Assembly (NCBI GenBank): GCA_964489525.1
Contig: CAZAYY010000025.1
Location: 1 to 57,429 of the forward strand
Source: CAZAYY01 sp964489525
Lineage (GTDB): Bacteria; Chloroflexota; Anaerolineae; Anaerolineales; JABWBV01
Direction: 5' to 3'
Length of the DNA stretch: 57,429 bases
Of the stretch, positions 1 to 6,157 are shown in pieces. Position 1 is the stretch's first letter; every line of letters starts with the position of its first letter. A program made the position numbers and the translations under genes. A model generated the notes under the pieces. That model searched no databases. It was not told where the DNA came from and was given only the letters and a program-made list of their open reading frames with translations.

Positions 1-487
1 TGAAATACACCTGGGCATCTTGAACCAGGGCGCGTGCCAGGAAGGTGCGCTGCTGCTGGCCGCCCGAAAGCTGGCTGATCTGGCGGTTGGCAAATTCGCG
101 CATTCCCACCATTTCGAGTGCTTCCAGGGCGGTTTTGCGCTCTAAGGCGCCGGGGCGTTTGAACCACCCCAGTTTTCCATAGGCGCCCATCATGACCACA
201 TCCAACACACTGGTGGGAAAATCCCAATCCACGCTGCCGCGCTGCGGCACATAACCCACCTGGCGGCGCTGGCTTGCATAGGGCTTGCCGAAAATCAACA
301 CCTGCCCGGCGGCGGGTTTAACCAGCCCTAAAATGGCTTTAATCAGGGTGGTTTTTCCAGCCCCGTTTGGGCCCACAATCGCCATCAGTGTACCCTTGGG
401 AACTTGCAAATCAATATCCCACAGTACAGGTTTTTCATGGTATGCAACGGTCAGGTCAGTGACTTCAATTGAATGCATCAGGGTCAT
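1..487 (-). CDS. Metal ABC transporter ATP-binding protein (TroB/ZnuC type), 3' part cut off by window edge
   Basis: ATPase of a manganese/zinc importer; it drives uptake together with the TroA-like binding protein encoded just upstream. I translated the reverse strand from an ATG at 485-487 with a good AAAGGAG ribosome site. Visible motifs are Walker A GPNGAGKTT, a Q-loop region (VGYVPQR) and the ABC signature LSGGQQQR followed by LARAL. The frame runs off the window at base 1 after 162 codons, so Walker B and the C-terminus are missing. The start lies 11 bases after the troA-like stop, so the two genes are one operon and a membrane permease is expected beyond the left edge. The family call is firm; the metal is inferred from the neighbour. 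Confidence 0.93.
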   Translation of the reverse strand, partial: MTLMHSIEVTDLTVAYHEKPVLWDIDLQVPKGTLMAIVGPNGAGKTTLIKAILGLVKPAAGQVLIFGKPYASQRRQVGYVPQRGSVDWDFPTSVLDVVMMGAYGKLGWFKRPGALERKTALEALEMVGMREFANRQISQLSGGQQQRTFLARALVQDAQVYF

Positions 488-498
488 CAGTACTCCTT

Positions 499-1428
499 TC
501 AGGGGGTTTCGCCCAGCAGGGCGGAAACGATGGTGTCGATGTTATGCCGGACCATGCCCAGGTATTCGCCTTCAGGCGTTCCTGGTGTGCCCATGGCATC
601 CGAGAACAGCGAACCGCCGATTTCTACCGTCCAGCCGCGCGATTGGACGGCTGCCTGCAGCGCTTCTACGTTGCGCACTGGAACAGAAGATTCGATGAAA
701 ATCGCCCGGACTTGTTTTTCGACAATATACTCCGCCAGGGATTGGACGTCGCCAGCGCCTGCTTCTGAGGCCGTGCTGATGCCTTGCAAGCCGCGCACTT
801 CGAATCCATAGGCATTGCCAAAATAGCCAAATGCATCGTGGGCGGTAATCAGGATGCGCTGTTCTGTGGGCAGACGGGCAGCCTGCTCCAGAACGTAAGT
901 GTGCAGCGCTTCCAGTTCGGCGATGGTATTGGCGGCATTGGCTTCAAAAACGGCTGCGTTTGCGGGGTCGGCTTCGGAGAGGGTGGTTTGGATTGCTTTC
1001 ACAACCTCAATCCATAACGTAACATCAAACCAGATATGCGGGTCAGGCTGTCCTCCGCCTTGCTTGCTGAGCAGCCGGCTTTCTGGCAGGGTTTCGCCTA
1101 CCGCGACAACCCGTTTGCGCTCAGCAAGCTGCTCGAAAATTCGGGCCATCTGCGCCTCCAGGTTTAGGCCATTGTAAATAATCACATCAGCCCGCTGCAG
1201 GGTTTCCACATCGCTTTCACTTGCAACAAACAGGTGGGGGTCAATGCCAGGGCCCATGAGCCCGTTCACTTCAATGGCTTCTCCGCCCACGCGCCGGACA
1301 GTGTCCGCCAGGTGGCTTGTGGTTGCCACGACTTGCAGCTTTCCGCTGTCTGCCTCAGGCGTGCTTGCGCAGGCGGTCAGGGCCAGGCTCAATATAAACA
1401 CTCCAATGAAAAGCATCCACGTTTTCAT
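499..1428 (-). CDS. troA: TroA-like manganese/zinc-binding lipoprotein (cluster A-1 solute-binding protein)
   Basis: Extracellular metal-capturing lipoprotein, 309 residues. A lipobox (LTAC, Cys20) follows a hydrophobic signal. Probable metal ligands are His65 (GIDPHLF), His131 (DPHIWFD), His197 (TAHDAFGYF) and Asp277 (SDAMG). The H-H-H-D set and its spacing are those of treponemal TroA (third ligand His), not of PsaA-type proteins, which have Glu at the third site. There is no His-rich loop as in ZnuA. First gene of a minus-strand operon with the ATPase. A palindrome resembling a DtxR-family operator lies 30 bases upstream of the start. TroA binds both Mn and Zn, so the physiological metal cannot be settled from sequence. 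Confidence 0.93.
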   Translation of the reverse strand: MKTWMLFIGVFILSLALTACASTPEADSGKLQVVATTSHLADTVRRVGGEAIEVNGLMGPGIDPHLFVASESDVETLQRADVIIYNGLNLEAQMARIFEQLAERKRVVAVGETLPESRLLSKQGGGQPDPHIWFDVTLWIEVVKAIQTTLSEADPANAAVFEANAANTIAELEALHTYVLEQAARLPTEQRILITAHDAFGYFGNAYGFEVRGLQGISTASEAGAGDVQSLAEYIVEKQVRAIFIESSVPVRNVEALQAAVQSRGWTVEIGGSLFSDAMGTPGTPEGEYLGMVRHNIDTIVSALLGETP

Positions 1429-1458
1429 GGTACCTTTGCTGCTCCTTATATTTTAAAA

Positions 1459-1474
1459 TTTAGGCTAGGCTAAA
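1459..1474. promoter_or_regulatory. DtxR/MntR-family operator-like palindrome upstream of troA
   Basis: TTTAGGCTAGGCTAAA is palindromic at 14 of 16 positions. The stretch beginning at base 1460 agrees with the DtxR/IdeR consensus (TTAGGTTAGGCTAACCTAA) at 14 of 19 positions, all in the first two thirds. It lies 30 bases before the troA start in an A/T-rich promoter region. The obvious reading is metal-dependent repression by a TroR/MntR-type regulator that is not encoded in this window. Confidence 0.6.
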
Positions 1475-1536
1475 TATATTTTAAGGACATATGGCCTTAA
1501 GTCAAGTGTTTTATGATGATGTTTTGATGAGAAGAT

Positions 1537-1914
1537 TCAGCCAGCTGGCATTCCCAGGATCATTGGGCTGAAATAAGGCACCAGCCAGATCAGCCAGACC
1601 ACAATGCTGAAGCGGTGAAAATTTTGAATCATGCGTTCATTTTTTTGAATCAGCACCCAGGTAGCCCAACCTGCATGAATGAGCATCAACAAGATTGCCA
1701 CCACCCCGGTAACCCCATGAATATCGGCGGTCAGTCCACCAGCCATTTCCATCATTAAGCCCGTCCCCCAGGTGTCAAAAACCAGGCCAGTCCAAAAAAA
1801 CGCCAGGTGCCAGGGTTTTAAGCGTCCTTGCAGCCGCTCACTCCAAACTCCCACGCTGTAAAACAGCAGCGCAAGGTTGATGATGATGACCGAAATTGTG
1901 GTTTGACTCTCCAT
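1537..1914 (-). CDS. Small integral membrane protein, HsmA/TIGR03987-like
   Basis: 125-residue protein with four predicted hydrophobic segments (approximately residues 5-22, 36-54, 65-85 and 97-118) and few charged residues, so an inner-membrane protein. The layout and the conserved-looking HGVTGVVAILLMLIHAGWA segment resemble the uncharacterised TIGR03987/HsmA family; this is from memory and no enzymatic motif is visible. I chose the ATG at 1912-1914 because AAGGAG (1923-1928) sits eight bases upstream. A longer reading from 1935 would overlap that ribosome site. It is a single gene, divergent from the phosphoesterase on the other strand. Function unknown. Confidence 0.7.
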   Translation of the reverse strand: MESQTTISVIIINLALLFYSVGVWSERLQGRLKPWHLAFFWTGLVFDTWGTGLMMEMAGGLTADIHGVTGVVAILLMLIHAGWATWVLIQKNERMIQNFHRFSIVVWLIWLVPYFSPMILGMPAG

Positions 1915-1969
1915 AACAAACACTCCTTGATGCAATCAAAACAATCCGTTGTACCCCATTTCTTAAGAT

Positions 1970-1975
1970 TATAAT
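1970..1975 (+). promoter_or_regulatory. -10 element TATAAT six bases before a start codon (probable leaderless transcript)
   Basis: A perfect TATAAT ends six bases before the ATG at 1982, so transcription should start at or very near the start codon. No Shine-Dalgarno sequence is present in the short gap. A weak -35 candidate (TTGTAC, 1949-1954) stands 15 bases upstream. The simplest reading is a leaderless mRNA for the phosphoesterase gene. Confidence 0.5.
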
Positions 1976-1981
1976 TCTAAT

Positions 1982-2680
1982 ATGCGATTTGCATTGTTCT
2001 CGGATGTACATGGAAATTTAACCGGCCTTAAAGCGGTTTTGGCTCAACTGGACCAACACACTGCTGAATCGGGACCATTTGACGCGGTTTTCTGCCTGGG
2101 GGATATGATTGGCGGCGGCCCGGGTGTGGATGAGGTGTTCGACCTGCTCATCGCCCGCCAGGTGCACATGGTGATGGGTAATCACGATTTACTGGAAATT
2201 GATTTTGAAAACCAGATTAAGCGAGTGCCGCCCGAATGGACGGCATTTATGCACCGGGTTCAAGCATGGATTGCGCCGCGCCTCTCCCCGGCATACCGCG
2301 AATGGATTGCATCCCTGCCGTTGGTGGAGCGGATCGAGGCAGCGCCAGGGCAAACCCTGGCGGTTTGCCATGCCGCCCCAAACGACCCCTGGGGGTTGGT
2401 TTGCCGCCCGGATGAGCCAGCCGATCGGCTCGATGCGGTTTTTGGCCCGTTGAACGCCCAGGTGGTGGCCTATGGCCATTTTCACCAGCACCATGTGATC
2501 ACGCATAACGGCATGCTGTTGGTTAACGTGGCCAGTGTTGGATTGCGGAATGATGGACGAAGCGCCTATACCCTCTTGGAGTTTACCGCTGGCCGCTGGG
2601 TGGTGCGCCAGTTTCAGGTTGCTTATGATATCCATGAAGAAGCTCGCTTGATGCGAGAAAACGAGGTGCCGGTACCATGA
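1982..2680 (+). CDS. Calcineurin-like metallophosphoesterase (YfcE/MJ0936-like)
   Basis: Cytosolic dinuclear-metal phosphoesterase of 232 residues. The metal-binding signature is complete: Asp8 and His10 in SDVHGN, Asp41 in LGDM, Asn67-His68-Asp69 in GNHD, a later His in VCHAAP, and the terminal GHFHQHH block. The family splits phosphomono- or phosphodiesters; substrate is not readable. The stop codon overlaps the next gene's start (ATGA at 2677-2680), so the two phosphatases are translationally coupled. Expression is probably from the TATAAT immediately before the start. Confidence 0.9.
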   Translation: MRFALFSDVHGNLTGLKAVLAQLDQHTAESGPFDAVFCLGDMIGGGPGVDEVFDLLIARQVHMVMGNHDLLEIDFENQIKRVPPEWTAFMHRVQAWIAPRLSPAYREWIASLPLVERIEAAPGQTLAVCHAAPNDPWGLVCRPDEPADRLDAVFGPLNAQVVAYGHFHQHHVITHNGMLLVNVASVGLRNDGRSAYTLLEFTAGRWVVRQFQVAYDIHEEARLMRENEVPVP

Positions 2681-3306
2681 TTCTCGTTTTGATTAAACAC
2701 TCCCTTCCTGAAATCAACCCCCAACTGCCCGCGGCCGCCTGGCCGCTTAGCGCTGCAGGGCGGGGGCGCGCCAGCACGTTTACCCGGCAGCTTACCGAAT
2801 GGGAATTGGATTTTATCGCCAGCAGTGTGGAACCGAAGGCCAGGGAAACGGCAAAAATCCTGGCGGAAAAGCTGGGCATTGACTGGCAGGTTTACCCGGG
2901 CCTGCACGAACACGAACGCCCTGCTGCCAACTTCACCTCGCAAGAGGAATTTGCTGCCTCGGTAGCAGCCTTTTTTGCCAGCCCGGATGCCTTGGTGTTT
3001 GGTGCTGAAACAGCCACCCAGGCTTTTAACCGCTTTAACCAGGCGGTTGGTGCAGTTTGCCAGCAGCACGCCGGGAAAAGATTGGCCATTGTTGCCCATG
3101 GTACGGTCATCAGTCTCTTTATAGGGCACTACCTGGGTTTGGATCCATTTTCTTTATGGGGCCGGCTGAGTTTGCCCTCATTGGTGGTGGTGGAATGGCC
3201 TGAGATGGACGATTTGATCAGTATGGCCTCTTTTTACCCGGCCCATATTGAGATGCCAAACCCCAAAAAGATGATGGAAGACTTGAAGCAGAAAGGCCTG
3301 CTGTAA
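2677..3306 (+). CDS. Histidine phosphatase (phosphoglycerate-mutase-like) with Lys in the RHG motif
   Basis: 209-residue member of the histidine phosphatase superfamily. The catalytic His is His8, but the usual RHG(E) reads KHS (Lys7-His8-Ser9). The second signature (SSVEPKARETAKIL) keeps Arg, Glu and Thr as in SxxxRAxETA, and the late His appears in VAHGTV. The Lys-for-Arg change in the phosphate pocket is conservative but could lower activity. The start overlaps the upstream phosphoesterase by four bases. Role unknown; perhaps removal of phosphate from a small metabolite. Confidence 0.8.
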   Translation: MILVLIKHSLPEINPQLPAAAWPLSAAGRGRASTFTRQLTEWELDFIASSVEPKARETAKILAEKLGIDWQVYPGLHEHERPAANFTSQEEFAASVAAFFASPDALVFGAETATQAFNRFNQAVGAVCQQHAGKRLAIVAHGTVISLFIGHYLGLDPFSLWGRLSLPSLVVVEWPEMDDLISMASFYPAHIEMPNPKKMMEDLKQKGLL

Positions 3307-3343
3307 AACCGGGCTGCACAGGCAAAATCAGGAGGAGCCAATC

Positions 3344-4039
3344 ATGAAAACCATTGGGTTAATCGGCGGGATGAGTTGGGAATCGTCCCTGGAATATTAC
3401 CGGCTGGTCAACGAAGAGACCAAAAGGCGGCTTGGCCCGTTGCATTCTGCCCGCAGCCTGATGTTGTCGGTCAATTTTGCTGAAATTGAGGTCCTGCAGC
3501 AGGCAGGCCGGTGGGATGAGGCCGGCGAGCTGCTGGCCCGGGCTGCTCAAAGTTTGGAACGCGGCGGGGCCGATTTTATCCTCCTCTGCACCAACACCAT
3601 GCACCTGGTGGCCAGGCAAATTGAAGCCGCCGTTTCCATTACCCTGGTGCACATTGCAGACCCCACCGCCCAGGCCATCCAATCACGCGGGTTTAGCCGG
3701 GTTGGGTTGTTGGGGACCCGCTTCACCATGGAGAAAGACTTTTACAAAGGCCGCCTGGAGCAAAAATTTGGCCTGCAGGTGAGCGTGCCCGCCTCACCAG
3801 ACCGGGAAGTGATTCACACGGTGATATATAAGGAGCTGGTGCAGGGGGTTATCCGGGAGGAGTCTAAACATCATTACCTGGAAATCATCGAGCGGCTGCG
3901 CCAGGAGGGTGTTGAGGGCATCATCCTGGGTTGTACCGAAATAGGCCTGCTGGTCAAACAAGCCGATACGGATATACCTCTATTCGACACCACCCACCTG
4001 CACGCCCAGGCAGCCGTGGATCTGGCGCTGGCTGATTAG
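3344..4039 (+). CDS. Aspartate/glutamate racemase family amino-acid racemase (RacX/YgeA-like)
   Basis: PLP-independent racemase of 231 residues. Two catalytic cysteines are in place: Cys82 in LLCTNTMH and Cys197 in LGCTEIGLL; the N-terminus MKTIGLIGGMSWESS is typical of the aspartate-racemase branch (YgeA/RacX). It makes D-amino acids from L-forms; substrate preference (Asp, Glu or broad) is not readable. An AGGAGG-type ribosome site precedes the ATG. It follows the two phosphatases by 37 bases and may be cotranscribed. Confidence 0.88.
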   Translation: MKTIGLIGGMSWESSLEYYRLVNEETKRRLGPLHSARSLMLSVNFAEIEVLQQAGRWDEAGELLARAAQSLERGGADFILLCTNTMHLVARQIEAAVSITLVHIADPTAQAIQSRGFSRVGLLGTRFTMEKDFYKGRLEQKFGLQVSVPASPDREVIHTVIYKELVQGVIREESKHHYLEIIERLRQEGVEGIILGCTEIGLLVKQADTDIPLFDTTHLHAQAAVDLALAD

Positions 4040-4060
4040 CGAAACCATGGATTTGTAATT

Positions 4061-4143
4061 GTCGTTTCGAAGGAGCGCAGCGACTGAGAAACCTTACCCC
4101 AATCGCAAAAGATTCCTCTCGGCTGCGCCTTTGGGAATGACAC
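4061..4143. repeat. Interspersed inverted-repeat element (GCGCAGCGACTGA family), copy 1
   Basis: The left arm (4061-4094) contains GTCGTTTCGAAGGAGCGCAG followed by CGACTGAGAAACC. The right arm (4107-4143) is an imperfect inverted copy (AAAGATTCCTCTCGGCTGCG then CCTTTGGGAATGAC). A core with the same wording recurs at 34907-34936 and 50951-51060. It is non-coding and lies between convergent genes, so it may also act as a terminator hairpin. Confidence 0.65.
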
Positions 4144-4181
4144 GCGCAGGGAGATTGCTTCGCGATTAGAGGACCGAACGA

Positions 4182-5021
4182 TCATGATGTCGAAGCATCT
4201 GGTTGTTGTTTTTCGTTTTGCTCAATTCCCAAATACCACGATACCCCGCGCTGTTTTTCGGTGGGGTTGAACCCAACCGATTCGTAAATTTTCGCGGCGT
4301 GGTAGTTTTCATCGGCCAGCATCACCAGGGTTTGCACGCCCATTTCTTCCAAAGCAAACCGGGAGGCCCGGTATACCAGGGTTCCACAAATGCCCTGGCG
4401 GCGGAACGGGGGTAATGTGCCCACCTGTTGGAACCGGCCCAGGCTGCCATCACAGAAAAGTCCACATGCTGCGGCCATTACCCCGTTTTGGTAAGCGCCA
4501 AACCAGGCACCCAGCCCGGCTTCGGTCATCAACCGGTAGCGCCGGAACTTGGCGCGCGCAAAGATGGCAAAACCCTCCGGTTCGTAATTGCCTTGAAAGC
4601 AGGTGATATCCAGGGCAAGTGCCTCTTCCCATGCTGCAGCTCCTATTAAGGGCCGGACTTCAACATCCGCCAGGCCTTTGGGGGGCGGGTTGACTGCTGC
4701 TGCGGTTAACACTACGGTTTGTTCCAGGGCAAACCCGGCTTCTAAAAAGGGTTGGACAAAACCGGTTTCGCCCCCGGTGGTATCCCAGCCAAAAGTCAGG
4801 TGGTTGAACTGGGGCGGCCCACCGATTTCACGGGCAAAAAGCGTTTTCCATCTTTCCAGGTCGCCCGGTTCAGGTGGGTGGTTGAAAAGCAGGAAGTTTC
4901 CCCAGTGGAAAGACGGGTTAGCGGGTGTGCGGATGACCAGGTAAGTATCCCGGTCTTCAACCTGGCCTTCAAAACGGGGGAAGATCAGATCTGTGCGATA
5001 CCCCAGCGACTTCAGTTCCAC
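4182..5021 (-). CDS. GNAT family N-acetyltransferase
   Basis: 279 residues. The C-terminal third holds a GNAT core: the pyrophosphate-binding loop appears as FRRQGICGTLV, preceded by a beta strand (FQQVGTLPPF) and followed by NYHAAKIYESVGF, the usual motif B. The N-terminal half is a second, degenerate GNAT-like region without a clear acetyl-CoA loop. It starts three bases after the stop of the DinB gene, so both belong to one transcript read leftward. Substrate unknown. Confidence 0.82.
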   Translation of the reverse strand: MELKSLGYRTDLIFPRFEGQVEDRDTYLVIRTPANPSFHWGNFLLFNHPPEPGDLERWKTLFAREIGGPPQFNHLTFGWDTTGGETGFVQPFLEAGFALEQTVVLTAAAVNPPPKGLADVEVRPLIGAAAWEEALALDITCFQGNYEPEGFAIFARAKFRRYRLMTEAGLGAWFGAYQNGVMAAACGLFCDGSLGRFQQVGTLPPFRRQGICGTLVYRASRFALEEMGVQTLVMLADENYHAAKIYESVGFNPTEKQRGVSWYLGIEQNEKQQPDASTS

Positions 5022-5024
5022 CGG

Positions 5025-5495
5025 TTAACCTTCGAGCAGGTTTTTGAGCTGATCCAGGTGCACCTGGCTGTGGTTGGCGTAATACTCCAGCAGCATGGCA
5101 ATGGTCAGGTCACCGGATTCGGGGTGTTTGCCTTTGCGTTCCCAGGCGGTTTCGGGTAAGGCGTCAAAGAACACTGCCCAGCGGGTGTGCAGTCCCCGGA
5201 TCAAATCCATGGAGGTTTGCCAGCCTGCTTCGCGGGCATCTGCGGTTTCCGCCCATAAATCCTGGTTAAAAGGCTTGAGCGTGGGGTAATCCTCGGTCAG
5301 AATCAGTTTACAGCGAATAAAGCTGTTCATGTGGGCATCGGCGATGTGGTGCAGCACCTGGGCAACCGTCCAGCTTTCATCGCCGGAACGCAGTGCCAGT
5401 TTTTCAGGCGGTTGGGCGTGCAGCATGGCTTCGAGTTTATCGGGTAAACTGCGGATTTGTTCGATAAATTCCTGTCTTTTGGGGTTTGGGGTCAT
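5025..5495 (-). CDS. DinB-like four-helix protein (putative metal-dependent hydrolase/transferase)
   Basis: 156 residues with the DinB/YfiT four-helix pattern: an N-terminal helix, then VAQVLHHIADAHMNSF with candidate metal-binding His, and the C-terminal NHSQVHLDQL with two more. The three-His site binds a divalent metal in this superfamily, which includes thiol transferases; the exact reaction is unknown. A strong ribosome site (GAAAGGAT region) precedes the ATG. First gene of a two-gene unit with the GNAT protein. Confidence 0.82.
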   Translation of the reverse strand: MTPNPKRQEFIEQIRSLPDKLEAMLHAQPPEKLALRSGDESWTVAQVLHHIADAHMNSFIRCKLILTEDYPTLKPFNQDLWAETADAREAGWQTSMDLIRGLHTRWAVFFDALPETAWERKGKHPESGDLTIAMLLEYYANHSQVHLDQLKNLLEG

Positions 5496-5524
5496 GGCTT
5501 CTATCCTTTCAGGTTGATGATTGG

Positions 5525-5571
5525 TAACTGCTCAGCCCCGGTCTTCGGGGCGGGGGATGGGTGAGGAGTTA
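5525..5571. repeat. REP-like palindromic element with TAACTGCTCA ends, copy 1
   Basis: TAACTGCTCA (5525-5534) and TGAGGAGTTA (5562-5571) form inverted ends with one mismatch around a G/C-rich centre (CCCCGGTCTTCGGGGCGGGG). A longer relative is at 49250-49321. It lies in the gap between the divergent DinB and Nudix genes. Confidence 0.6.
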
Positions 5572-5580
5572 CGATGATTG

Positions 5581-5586
5581 TATAAT
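5581..5586 (+). promoter_or_regulatory. -10 element for the Nudix gene
   Basis: A perfect TATAAT 32 bases before the ATG at 5619. No convincing -35 is present at the right distance because that position is taken by the end of the palindromic repeat. A GTAGGAG ribosome site follows. Confidence 0.5.
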
Positions 5587-5618
5587 TGTAGCACTGCAAT
5601 GAAGTAGGAGAAAGAAAG

Positions 5619-6086
5619 ATGACTCATTTTGTGTATGGAGAAAGAATTGCCCGAGAAGTTCCCATTCGCGTGGGGTGCAGCGCGACGGTGTTTGGCTCTG
5701 GCCGTGCCACGCTTTTGTTAACCCGGCGCACCGATAACCAGCAGTGGTGCCTGCCAGGGGGGGGTGTGGACCCCGGTGAAACGGTGGAGGAAGCGGTTTT
5801 ACGCGAACTGTGGGAAGAAACCGGGCTGCAGGGCCGGGTGGTGCAGTTTTTGGGGGTTTACAGCACCCCCCACCGGGTGGTTGCGTACCCGGATGGCAAT
5901 CGTTTTCAAATCATCGCCTTGAATTTTGAGGTTGAAATTGTGGATGGCGAGCTTGTGCTAACCGATGAAACGACAGCCTTTGGGTATTTTCCGCCGGATG
6001 AAATCGCCGGGTTGGACCTGTTGGATGCCCACAGGGAACGTGTGGCAGACATCTTTTCAGGCCAACCCGGACCTTTTATCCGATAA
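5619..6086 (+). CDS. NUDIX hydrolase
   Basis: 155-residue Nudix domain protein that should cleave a nucleoside diphosphate linked to another group. The full Nudix box is at residues 48-70, with Gly48, Glu54, and the REL-WEE-TG core (Arg62, Glu63, Glu66, Glu67). An LPGGG turn precedes it. The rest is a plain alpha/beta/alpha Nudix fold; substrate is not readable. Monocistronic; it converges on the solute-binding protein gene that follows. Confidence 0.92.
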   Translation: MTHFVYGERIAREVPIRVGCSATVFGSGRATLLLTRRTDNQQWCLPGGGVDPGETVEEAVLRELWEETGLQGRVVQFLGVYSTPHRVVAYPDGNRFQIIALNFEVEIVDGELVLTDETTAFGYFPPDEIAGLDLLDAHRERVADIFSGQPGPFIR

Positions 6087-6157
6087 ATTAATTGACCGGC
6101 AGCCTCAGTGCCCGGTTCACGGCAACCGCACCTTTCGGGTGATGGGTTGCCACGAAC

